Shown one piece after another: positions 48,916 to 60,791 of a stretch of 64,000 bases of DNA. The notes under the pieces were generated by a model that was not told the DNA's origin, searched no databases, and saw only the letters and a list, made by a program, of their open reading frames with translations. The stretch covers positions 94,373 through 158,372 of the forward strand of contig NC_084803.1 of NCBI RefSeq assembly GCF_963583255.1, in the 5' to 3' direction. This DNA comes from Pyrus communis. Lineage: Eukaryota; Streptophyta; Magnoliopsida; Rosales; Rosaceae. Both the position numbers and the translations under genes were made by a program. Numbering within the stretch: the stretch's first letter is position 1; every line of letters starts with the position of its first letter.

Positions 48916-51900
48916 GGCCATCTCCAATTGAAGAGTCCATGACACACCCTGATCGAGATCAGGGCATGCTGGCCGTTACGTGGAAGTGACGTAACCATAT
49001 GCACAGTGCAGAAACTAATGAAATAATAATAAAAATAGTACGAATAAATAAAAATCAGCTTTACACAAAGTAATAACAAACATGTGCAAGCGTAAGTGTG
49101 AACACAAAGTTCAGAGCATGAAGACCTAATGCAGTCCGGGAGGAAACGACACTACAAAAGCACACCCGTAGGTGGTCCTACACTGGTATCAGTCTGTCAG
49201 ATATGCCGGGAAAATCCTCAGGGAAGCCACCAAACGTGCTAGCCAACTAGAACCTGGAGGGGCGCAAAACAAAAAATGTGAGTGGGCAAAAACAAAGCTT
49301 TGCAAAAACCATTTCAAAAACAAGTTCTAACCCCTCGCCGTAAAACCTGTATACTTCCCAGAAAAATAGAATATACATATAAAAAAATCATGCTCAGAAA
49401 CATGCCATGCCAGAACCTCGAAGTAAAATGCAAGTGCTCAGGTAAAATCACATCAATGCCATATAATCTGTCAGCCGGAGTCACCTAACGTGACCTGTAC
49501 GGCTGAATCTAGAGCTCAACTCTCCATATCACTAACTATACCTGCACACGAGTCGAAACCACCTAAAGTGGTCTATACGACAAGCCTGGGTGTAATATAA
49601 GTACGCTCAAGTGCTACGATCACGTGAAGGCTGGGCGAATAATTGCGGGTCACCTACGAGTCGGAACCACCTAAAGTGATCTGTACGACAGGACTGTGCA
49701 CCTAACTTGGATCTAAGATGAGCGTGTGGTGCGGGAGGTGAACATCACGTGAAAGACTGTGCCCTACTCTGGGCGGAAGCACTAACACCGGGGGTGCAGG
49801 TTATGAGCTCTCTATGCATCTCAATCACTACTGAACATAAACATAAATCATAACTCACCTGACACTTACCTGTGCGTCCGCAGCACCAAACATATATAAA
49901 CATATGCAACACATAATGCGTAACTAAATGGCAAATAATAAGCATGGCATATAAACGTATAAACGTTTCAAATCAATTTATGGGAAAAACATAAGTATAT
50001 AGGTATATACGGAAAACCAAAAGCCCACTCACTGGTATGTAGAAGGGTCGTAACCTCCTTGCCTCGAGTGACCACGCTCGTCCTCGGGATAGGTATCACC
50101 TATATGCGAAACAACTATAAAAACATTAATTTTAAAGAACATAACCAACCTTAAGAAATAACTTCTCATACAATGCTCAAATAGGGTGTATGAATACACC
50201 AACGTGATCTACTCAACCTCAGGAACATCCCCATATTTTTAGAAAAAAAATTCACCGTCGCACGCGCCCCCACACGTCGGCCACGTGCAGGCACGTGCCT
50301 GGCACGCTGACGGCGTTAGTTAACGCCGTCAGGAATATTCCGTTAAAACTGACGAATTCCGTTAACGTCGTTAGGAATATTCCGTCGTCTTCTCCGGCGA
50401 GGCTCCGCCGCCATCGTCGGTGCCGGAAAATTGGGAAATTTTCAAATCTTCATATCTTCTTCGTTTTTCAACCAAATTTCACAAAATTGGTACCAAAATG
50501 AAGCTTACAACGAGAGGAACAAATTCATACCACTTTCAAGTGCTAAAACACACGGGATCTCACCGGGAAAACACCACCAATTCCGGCCAACCTTGAAACT
50601 CACGATCCCGACGTCCAAAACCTTTAAACGAACCACCCCGAGCCTCCTAAGGACCTCACCAAAACCTTTAAACGAACCACCCCAAGCCTCCTACAAGCTT
50701 GAAATTCCAAAAAACATAAGAATTTACGTGTGCATGAATAGTGACAAAAATCGGGTATCCCGAGTTCGACGTGAAAACGAAGGTATCCTTACCTGAAATG
50801 GGTATGGTTGAACTTCTGCGGACCTCACGAGCACGAATATATACTTTGTTTCCTCGATCTGTGAAGATTACAAGGGTTTTGGGGTATGTCCGTACAATGG
50901 GATAGGAAATGGGGAAGGGAAATGGCACGGGACAGAGTGCAGGGCAGGAAAAGGGTGAGGGAAATGTGGGAGAGTATGTGTGTGGTCCACATCCTGCCAA
51001 CAACAAACCAAAAACAGCCACACAACGAAAATTCACATTAGGGGCAAAATCGTCCTTTCACACTTACGGTTTAAAAATTCTGGAACGGGCTGTCACAGTC
51101 CAGAAGGTAAAAAATAACCTGAAAATCGTCTTCAACCGAGGGCTAGGCCAGAAGGCTCGTGGGCTCCACGGAATCTAAAATGGCCAAAGGGTTGGCTAGA
51201 AAATCATAGTAATCATGTCGGTTATAACCGACAAGGATGCTTAAAGCTAGCCGTTGTATTCAATATTTTTTTAATGAATTTAAACCTTTTTTTTATCCTA
51301 TAAATACCTAAGTCATTCCTATAACATTTCTCACATAATTTTCACCATTCCATACAATCTCACTTCATTCTATTTTTTTCCTATAACTTCTATTTTACAA
51401 AATTTGTTTCATATTTCTTTGAAATTCCATTTTTTCAAAATTTGTTTCATATATATTTTTTTAAATTCTATTTTTTTTCCTATAACTTCTATTTTACCAA
51501 ATTTGTTTCATATTTTTTTTGAAATTCCATTTTTTTTCCTATAACTTATATTTTACAAAATTTGTTTCATATTTTTTTGAAATTCCATTTTTTTTCCTAT
51601 AACTTATATTTTACAAAATTTGTTTCATATTTTTTTGAAATTCTATTTTTTTTCCTATAACTTCCTAAGCCATTATACAACATTAAATTAAATTAAGTAA
51701 CATGAAACAACATTAAACAATATGAAACAACATTAAATAACATTAATGAGCATAAAAATTATGTTTGGTCCTCAGTTGGAGACGGGTTTTTGTGACAGGG
51801 CTAAAATGAGCCACATGGCCCTCAGTTGGAGACAGAGGCAAATATGCCCCTGTAATGTTCATTAAAATATTATTTTCTTTGAGGGCCAGAGGGTTAAAAC

Positions 51901-51934
51901 GAGCCTTATGGCCAACTCTCTGTTGGAGATGGTC
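48916..51934. mobile_element. MITE (family B) split by a solo LTR
   Basis: Left end GGCCATCTCCAATTGA at 48916; right end read inward GACCATCTCCAACAGAG at 51934. TCA flanks both sides (48913-48915 and 51935-51937). Removing the LTR at 48940-51097 and one copy of its duplication leaves about 856 bp. Inner text matches the MITE at 62228-62801: GAGGGCCAGAGGGTTAAAAC-like ends, a CTAGCCGTTGTATTCAA segment and a TTATAACCGAC segment. Confidence 0.75.
48940..51097 (-). mobile_element. Solo LTR 1 (Gypsy-like), 2158 bp
   Basis: Starts TGACACACCC and ends GGGCTGTCACA, so the element's own sense is the minus strand (TGTGACAGCCC to GTGTCA, i.e. TG...CA). A 5-bp duplication GTCCA flanks it (48935-48939, 51098-51102). 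There is no internal domain and no second LTR, so this is a solo LTR left by recombination. It holds three copies of the hairpin motif (49472-49505, 49552-49581, 49660-49689). Superfamily assignment (Gypsy) is by LTR start style only. Confidence 0.85.
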
Positions 51935-52013
51935 TCACCTAACCCTCAAGTGTACTCAAAACCCGACGAACCCTCTAAAATCTTAAAAGAAATGATAATC
52001 TCCTTACCTTTTA

Positions 52014-55000
52014 TGACACAAACCGACCCAGAAAGTCCACTTGGACCCTGAATCGAGCTGTGCTGGCTGACACCTGGAAGGTGACGAAGCCATAAAATGT
52101 GATAGAGTGTAGAAAAATGTGAATAATTTGAACCTAAAAATTATTAATACCAGAGTGCGTTGCGAGCAGGAGCGAACCCATTTCACGCACGATGTCAGAG
52201 CATAAGTAAGGTACAAGAGTGTGGGTAAGAATCATACCCTCAGAAATATCCATCAATACTAAGATTCGCCACAGATTCTTGTCGATACAAACTCAGCAGC
52301 TAAAACCTGGAAGGCACCAAATAGAGAGTGTGAGTAAGCAATAAAACCAAGCTTCCCAAAGTTATTACCTCTCTAAAAGTAATGCCCTTAAATGTAAAAC
52401 CCGTATCGTTTTCCATAAGACAATACAACATATATACATATATCCAAACCATACTAAAAAATGGCCAGAACCACGGTTTGCCATCAACTCCACCATGCAA
52501 TAATAAGTAGGCCAAATGAACTTAATCAATACAAAATGATATATAAGTCAGAGTCATCTAATATGACATGTACAACTTATCCATATCTCATCAATCATGG
52601 CTAGCATATAAGTCGGAGTCACCTATAGTGACCTGTACGACTTATCCATATCTCATAAATCATGGCTAGCATATAAGTCGGAGTCACCTATAGTGACATG
52701 TACGACTTATTCATATCTCATCAATCAGCATATAAGTCGGAGTCACATATAGTGACCTGTACGACTTATTCACATCTCATCAATCATGGCTAGCCAATAG
52801 CTCAATAAGTATACCTGCACACGAGTCGGAACCACCTAAAGTGGTCTGTACGACAAGACTGGGTGTAAATAAATACGCTCAAGTGCTACGATCACGTGAA
52901 GACTGTGCGAATAATCGCGGGTCACCTACGAGTCGGAACCACCTAAAGTGGTCTGTACGACAGGACTGTGCACCTACATTGGATCCAAGGTGAGCGAAAG
53001 GTGCGGGAGGTGAACATCACGTGAAGGACTGTGCCCTGGCCACGAGCGGGAGCACTAACACCGGGGTGCAGGTTTATGAGCTATATTATATCTCAACACA
53101 ATTATACTCACTAACATCACTAACATCAACATGTACTCACCTGAGGCTTACCTGGGCATCCGCGACGTCATATAGCACTTCAAAACATTCACAATAGTCA
53201 GGTCCAGATAATATCCATATGAATATGCCATGATGCAAGCTAAACCCAAACATTTCATGATATTCCCAAAATATATATAATACGGCGTAACATGTACAAT
53301 CAATAACACCCTACTCCCAAACTATTTAATTTTGAGAGTAATCATTAGTGATAAGCCCAATTAGACCCTAGTTACATTAACTATCATACTTACCTTTCCT
53401 TACTTCAATTTCTTGATTCTTCACGCATTGATTTATGATCAACATTTAATCACCAAATCATAAAGCTAAATCTCACAATTCCCACCAATGTCCCTCACAT
53501 TGCTCAATTCACTAAACAAGGCTATTGTCTCAATTATTTAATCTCATTTATTATATGGCTGCATCTAACGTCTTGTTAGACTGCCTACGTACCCTAAACA
53601 GGGATCAAGCCATTCGTAGTTCGAAATGATTAATTGTAGGTAACGAGCATAGATCACTATAGAAGTGCTTGTGGAACTATCAATTATATGCATATGAAAG
53701 AAAAAGGCCCACTCACCTGGAGTTCACGCTATGATTATCTTGCACGCACATCGAGACATCACGATCTATCGTCGCCTGTGACCAATTATCAAATCACGTC
53801 TCAAAGTTTTTACCGATAGAATACATAATTTACATAAAACATATCCTCAAGGACCTTCAAGAATAATCTGAGACCCATTGACCAAAAGTCAACCGTCGAT
53901 CAAAGATCGACGGTAGGGTCTACAACCTTGTATAGCTCGATTTGGAAGATCTGCATATCAGATTTCCAATCTGCAACTTCCAACGATCCACAATATGTTT
54001 CTAGAATAATATATTAAAATTTCATTACGATCCAACGGTTGGATCTCCGCCATTTGCCCAAAACTAAGTGGACGTGAACATTTATTTTACTAACTTACAA
54101 ATTCAATTCGGGAAGATCCGTACATCGGATTCCCGATCCATAAATTCCTATGATCTTTAAATATTACCTATTATAATGTATCCAAGTTTGGTGACGATCC
54201 AACGGTCGGATCGTCGATTCACATTTTCATCAAGCAACGTATCGTAACGAATTTAGGTTCCAACGATCAACCTATGTCATTCAAATAACAAAACTGAATT
54301 CAAGACATTCGACATAGCCTAAAAATAGCATTGGCGGCCCACTGGCCACGCGCTGCCGCGGGTGGCGGTTGGCCGCCCCGACTCGCCGGAAAATCCAACT
54401 ATTTCCAAAAATTCTCAAAATTCACAGAAATGAAGATCTTAGTGAGTGGAGCAACTTTCATACCTGTCACGAAGTCCAAAAGTGGACGGAAGATGGTCAA
54501 TTTTGCCCACAAAACCGGCGGGTGCCTAAAACTTCCCGACGTCAATTCGTCGTCTACGGTGGTCCAACGGGGTCAAGGTTGGTTGGGTTTTGCTCCTGGG
54601 ATGATGGGCTACCAAGCCCAAGTGGTGGCATCGGCCATCGCTTTGCCGATTTGCCGGAAAATCGAAAAGGGTGGCCAGAGCACTATTGATTTTCGTCAAC
54701 TTTCGTGGCTTCAAACCGCCACATCCCATGGTTAATCAAGGTGGTTCTTGGGTGGGTTTTGTAGAGGGGAATGAGAGCTTCAAGATGGTGGTGGTGGCAT
54801 CGAAAAACTCCACCGGAGTTGGCCGGAATCGGCCTTGGAAAATGGGAACTTATGGTGGGTGTGGGTGGACGGGAAAGCCACCTCCCTTCTTTCTTTTTTT
54901 TTCTTTTATTTTCTTTCTTCATTTCTGATTTTGGCTTCACCCCACAAAGTGGGGATTTAATTTAATTAACACTAAACCTTGAATAACCAATTTCGAACGT

Positions 55001-55211
55001 TCGTAACTATATCATTATAATCCGGACTCGCAAACGACTTTCGCCTATACGTTCATACCAACGAGTACTACGAGGATATGCTAAAAGAATAAGTCCCACA
55101 TCTCTCAAGTCGATGGTCAACGGAAGTCAACTTCCTTGCCTGTAGGGTAATTTCGTAAATTCACGCTTTTAAAATAAAATAAAAACGTAAAATTTGGAAC
55201 GGGTTGTCACA
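52014..55211 (-). mobile_element. Solo LTR 2, same family, 3198 bp
   Basis: Starts TGACACAAACC and ends GGGTTGTCACA, with the 5-bp duplication TTTTA on both sides (52009-52013, 55212-55216). It shares with LTR 1 the segments CCTGCACACGAGTCG, TACGCTCAAGTGCTACGATC, TGCGGGAGGTGAACATCACG and CACTAACACCGGGG in the same order. It is about 1 kb longer. It carries a local array of hairpin units (52545-52767) plus two more (52825-52854, 52932-52961). No internal retrotransposon genes are seen. Confidence 0.87.
52545..52770. repeat. Tandem array of about 64-bp hairpin units inside LTR 2
   Basis: Four units, each with CATATAAGTCGGAGTCACC, a GTGAC and ACGACTTAT segment, and CATATCTCATCAATCA linker. Hairpin spans are 52545-52578, 52610-52643, 52675-52708 and 52734-52767. 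Confidence 0.88.
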
Positions 55212-55216
55212 TTTTA

Positions 55217-55781
55217 AGTAATAGATCCACCTTACAATAAAGTTTGTAGGTTGTGCAAAAAAGTTGTCTTTAGTTTTCCTTAAACCTAGCTAAGTCCAAC
55301 TTGATATTAATTGAATGTAAATTTACCTGTGATACTAATGTCGGTTTGTCCTGCATATATAGGAATATAAGGAAAATTAATGTTGGAATATTTACAAAAA
55401 GAATGACAGATGGGGCTAGTTTCTTTCAATCTCAATTCTCAACTGTAACAAGCTGAATTTTTACGCAATCTCAATCCTAAAACGTTTGATCGAAACCCCT
55501 TGTAATAAAAATAAAAAGCTGGGTTGAGAGTTCGGACCGGCCTTCATTGGCCACAGGCCAAATGATGACTCGTTATCAAAAGCACCGGTGAGCAAAACAA
55601 TACCAGCACCAACCTAATTTCTATTGTCATATATATATATATATATATTGACATAATGACCGTAAAAAGATAGATTAAAGTTAGGCTTTCCAAAATCCTA
55701 GGATATGGGGATGAGATACAAATTTCAATACCCAAGACAGAGCCATAGGTACAGGGTTCAGGGGACCATGTCTTCCGGTCT

Positions 55782-55839
<58 letters not shown>

Positions 55840-56973
55840 CGTCTCCCTCCCACTTCAAAAGTAAATCACAAAAGTGATTCACATACAGAATACAGCCAAT
55901 CTCTCTCTCTCTCTCCCCCCCCCCCCCTCTCTCTCTCGGTCTTCTCCCTCCCACTTCAAAAGTAAATCACAAAAGTGATTCACATACAGAATACAGCCAA
56001 ACTTGATTGAGTTGGAATTGCACTAGCTCATACAAAAGCTATATCCTGCATCTTGCGACAGCTCATCCTCCTCTTCCTCCTCCTCCTTTTGTGAAAGGTC
56101 CAATCCCTTATTAAAGACATGACTAACTTATAGACAGTACCAGCACTCTTTGCTAGCTAGCTTCAGTACTACTTCATACCTCCACAACGGAAATGATAAA
56201 CACATTTGTTTTAGCTTCTCACACACCTATGCTTGATCTTGTCTGTTGTTTTTATTTGATTTATTCAATCAAATAGCTAAAATTGAAGAAGGTTGTGTGA
56301 TAAGTTAAAAAAGATGTGTGAAAATCACATATCCATAATTATAGCTGTTAATTTTTGGCACCATTATTTCAAAAATTATGATGCACTATTATTTCAAAAA
56401 TTAAGATCTTTTTGAAAATTTTGCTTTGGAAATTTACCTCCACAGTTCCACTTCCACACGCATGAATATATGACATAACGGTTACTTGCCATATATAATT
56501 TTTGTCATTAATTGGACATCATAATTATTTATTTGACCTTTCAATTAGCCTTTTTCTTTCCTGTTAATTTGCACCATAGATGGAAGAAAATTACAAAACG
56601 CACGCATATCCATGGGGGTATGAATGAAGATAAGAAAATAAAAACGCGGTAAAGATGGAATAAACCCAAAAATACGGGGCAACACTGAAATAATCTGAAA
56701 AATGAAAAAAGAGACGTTAGCCCTATCCCGCCAGGTTTTCCCCGTTTGAGCAATTAAGGAAGGAAGATAATTAAACAGTCCACGAGACACGCAAAGCAAT
56801 AAATAGTAAATGCCAAATTACCAAATAAGCCATTCCATATCTATCAAAAACTGCACACTCAAAACCCAAATCAGAAAAATCAGAGAATGTTGGTGGTGCC
56901 TTGTAAGTTTTTTTGGTAATTAAGTAAAGCGATTGCGTGTATCACATCCAGTTGAGAGATAGTGAGAGTTGTG
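55217..56973. other. Upstream region of the DUF630/DUF632 gene
   Basis: Holds a (CT)n microsatellite at 55786-55835 and a duplicated 64-bp segment (see repeat entry). No other gene seen. Confidence 0.5.
55786..56000. repeat. (CT)n microsatellite with duplicated flank
   Basis: A run of about 25 CT units is followed by a segment starting CGGTCGTCTCCCTCCCAC and ending ACAGAATACAGCCAA. A second CT run and C run follow, then the same segment again with one change (GTCTTC). Units are about 101 bp apart, so replication slippage or unequal exchange at the CT tract is likely. Confidence 0.88.
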
Positions 56974-59217
56974 ATGGGTTGCGCCGCCTCAAAGGTAGAG
57001 AACCTTCCGGCGGTGGCATTGTGCCGAGACCGGTGCAAGTACCTGGAGGAAGCTCTCTGCCAGGCCCAAGCCCTGGCCGATTCCCACGTCGCTTACTTAG
57101 CCTCTCTCAGGACCCTAGGCCCCGTTCTCCACCGTTTCTTCCATGACATTCCTGCAGGTACTGAACCGCCGCCGGCGCCACCAGAATCAGACTCGCACCT
57201 CCAATTCCCTTCCGACTCTGAATCCGAATACAAAGAGGACCACACTGATAAACAGTTGGGAGAAACGCCGACACCAGTTTCTGTGTATGATCAATGTGAT
57301 CAATGTTTCAGGAAAAGGGAGGAGGAGGTCTTCAAAAATTTAGGCGGCAGACTGACTTCCAAACTCCCTCCTTCACCACCGCCTCCGGTCAGCTCCACTT
57401 GGGATTTTCTTAATCTCTTTGATGCCTACGAGAGGGAGAGTTACCTAGCACCCCTTTATACTTGCACTACTTTGGTTCCTGAAGAAGCTGCTCATACTTC
57501 TGCACTTGCTGCTGCCGCTGCTGACAAAATCAATAACGAGATCAATGTTAAACACAATACTAAAAATATTGACGATGATCAGGAAAGGGAGAGTAGGTCG
57601 CCGGAGAAGGGTAAGACGACTCACATGGCGACGTCGACCGCAACTCCTCCATCTGTCTCTGTCTCTCCCACTGTCCCAGAAGCAGCAGAGGCGATGCGAG
57701 AGCTTCATCTTCTGTTTGACAAGGCGTCTGAGTCCGGTAATCAAGTTGTATTGTCGCTGCGGTCTCATCATCTCACAATTTCTCTTGATCAGGGTGATTT
57801 ATCCATTTTAATTTTCTCAATCAATTTTAATATTATTCCAGATTGTTAGATAAAGATAAATTTAATACATAATTAATTTGACGAATTGGCGTTGGAGAAG
57901 CAGAGTATGGATTTGATGACCATGAAGGCTTGGTTATGAGTTCACAGAACCTTTCTTACACTCTGAAGACGCTCTTCCTGTGGGAAAAGAAACTTTACCA
58001 TGAAGTCAAGGTATGTAATATGTATGTGCTGCTTTTCCTTCATTAGCTTTGCTGATTAATCACCTTTTTAAGCATAATCTTGACTATTTAATCATGCTAT
58101 ATATATAATTAGGCTGAGGAAAGATTGCGCGTTACGCACGAGAAGAAGAGTAGAATGCTGAAACATTTGGAACATAGCAAGGGTACTACTACTAGTGCTG
58201 CTGAGTCTCCCAAACTCAACTCCCTTCGCAGTGCAGTCCGCGATCTTTTAACAAAAATGAAAATTGCAATTCAGATTGTTGACAGAATATCAATTACCAT
58301 CAATAAGTTGAGGGACGAGGAGCTATGGCCGCAGATTATCGAATTCATCAACAGGTATCTCTACTCTATACCATCACCATTCAAGAATGATTGATTCTAT
58401 GAAATGTTAAAGTGATTAGTGGACTGGTTGATGTGCTTGTAGGTTACTCAACATGTGGAAAGCTATGGTAGAATGTCACAAGAGTCAGTACCGAGCAATG
58501 GTGGAAGCCAAGGGTTTAGATGGCGTTGCAATATCCAATTCAAAATTGAGCGGTGCGCATAAGGCTGAAACTGCAATTCAACTCAAGTTAGAGCTTCAAA
58601 ACTGGAATGTGTGCTTCTCCAGATGGATTGTCGCCCAAAAGGGGTATGTAAAAGCATTAAATGGATGGCTTCTGAGATGTCTTCTACACGAACCGAATGT
58701 GGGCGATCAAGAATTAACAGCGGACGAGGGTATTGGAGCACCGCCTGTTTTTGTGATGTGTAATGAGTGGTCACAAGCTATGGATAGACTCTCAGAGAAG
58801 GAAGTTGTTGAAGCCATCAGGGGATTCTGGACTAGTATACATACGCTCTTAATGGAAGACAACAATAATAATGTAGAAATGGTGCAGCAAAGGATGGTAG
58901 CTGAAAACAAAGATATAGCAAGGAAAGTAAAGTTTTTGGAGGAAGAGGAGGGGAAGGAGCAGAAGATATTGCATAAGCTGATGCGCGGTAGAGGAGGGAA
59001 AAAGAACGTTGGTTCGAGTAGTTTGCGAGCAGGAGAAGACGAGTCACACGGAGAGAGAGTGCAGCAACAGAGTAGGAGTGATCTAGTGTGGGATCTGAAG
59101 CAGACATTGATGGCGATGGAGAAATTCACTGCAAACTCATTGCAAGCATACAATGAGCTTCATGCACACATTGAACTAGAGCAAGTCAGCTGCAGGCAAT
59201 CTGGAATATCTGGATGA
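56974..59217 (+). CDS. DUF630/DUF632 (NRG2/bZIP-like) membrane-associated protein
   Basis: Plant-specific family linked to nitrate signalling (NRG2) and leaf traits; the exact role of this member is unknown. Exons 56974-57793, 57904-58010, 58113-58354 and 58443-59217 give 647 residues with matching phases. MGCAASKVENLPAVALCRDR is the DUF630 start. Gly2 and Cys3 suit myristoylation and palmitoylation, i.e. attachment to the plasma membrane. A Pro/Ser-rich low-complexity middle follows. The DUF632 part opens with EAMRELHLLFDKASESGNQV and includes LSYTLKTLFLWEKKLYHEVK, AEERLRVTHEKKSRMLKHLE and LKLELQNWNVCFSRWIVAQK. The start at 56974 is chosen over the upstream ATG at 56962 because it gives the conserved MGC. 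Confidence 0.9.
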
Positions 59218-60791
59218 TGAATTAATGACAACCTTGGCTTAATTCTTCGGATACCAAATGATTAGTTTCTTGTTTTGTAGCCATGGGTGCTTAAGGTTTT
59301 GCTCGTCAAATTAGCAATAAGATCAGACACCTGGAAGTTATATAAATTGGCCTTGTCTTATTATGCAATTATATATGTTGATCACCTGTTACAAGAATTT
59401 TGGAGATGCAAATATTGCTTATTATAAGGCAAAACAAATGGGTTTATCCATTACTAATTCCATGCTTCCTCTGACTAGTGACAACCTTTTGGGAGGGTCA
59501 TCCCAACTCCGGTGCAAGAAGTCGGACAAATTTACATATACATGCACATAAGGTGTATGAAGCTCAGCTCCTTGTAGTACAAACTTGCACATGCAATAAC
59601 AACATATCCGACCTACAACAGTTTTCGCAACAATAAATTTGTAAACGGGTGCGTGAGAATTCAGACTTGAGACTTCTTTCAAAAGCGGGCGGTGATGATG
59701 GTGATGGAATGCATATTTTAATACTATAGGAGCTGATTTTTGTATACTTGTTCTTCGCTTTATGCACACACTCTTCATTTACATATATCTTTTGCCTTAA
59801 TATATATAATTTTGTGAATTAGCCAATCCATATTCTGATACAAAATGTGTTAGACGTCCCTCATTTCCCTAATAGGTGAGTCGCAAAACAAAACTTGGGT
59901 GATGGTTAGACTTCTTATTTAAATCATTAAAAACAATCTAAATAGATGATTTTTTTTTAACATTTTTTATATTTAACATAAAATATAAAAAATGTTAAAA
60001 GGAATTCAAAGGAATTCCAGGATTTCAAAGGAATTCAAGTTTCAGAATTTCAGTCGGTTCAGTCCGCTTATCGACCTTTCCTTCCAGACTTTCAGTAATC
60101 CAGTTCCATTTGAAAATTTGAACACCCAACATTGTGACGGACGTTCAATACCCCTTTTTTGGTTTTGCTCTCTCACGCTATGTTTAGAAAATTTGTCTCC
60201 CTTAAACCCTTATCCATCCTTCCCATCTCCTTCATTTAGAGAAAACAAAATCATTCAAAGAAAGCAAAAAGAATGAACTTAGAAGATGATGTTTCTATGG
60301 AAGAAGTAGATGATTATGTTATAACTAGAGAGATCATGGAGCTTGACGAAAATTGAAGCTGGTAAGCAACGCCACCATGCTCATCCGTCAGACAATTCCA
60401 GATTTTGTTCATAGTATTTTTTTTCCAATAAACTCCCGCTTTTCGATGTCTGATTTGTTCCTCAGGGAATATGAATTGGGATTTTTGTCTTGTTTTGCTT
60501 TAGAATTTGTGCTCTTTTTTTAAATCCACGTCTACGGTTTAGTGTTTTTTTTTTTTTGAAATAATTACTAAAATATTTTTATCCCTAGGATTTTGGTTGC
60601 CCAATCCAGATACTTTTTGCTTCTTAACGAGGAGATCCACAACATAAGAAAGTTATAGGGAATAGAGAATGAAATTATTCAAACTGTGATGCAACAATTA
60701 AATTTTATTTTACTCTGATTGCAACGGTGATGAACCAAGTGTTTCGAGTGGCTTGTTTTGGCCAAGAGAACGTTTTTTTGGAAGGGTTTTC
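59218..60791. other. Intergenic
   Basis: 3' flank of the DUF632 gene. A short frame at 60271-60354 (MNLEDDVSMEEVDDYV...) starts well but is too short to judge. Nothing else seen. Confidence 0.45.
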
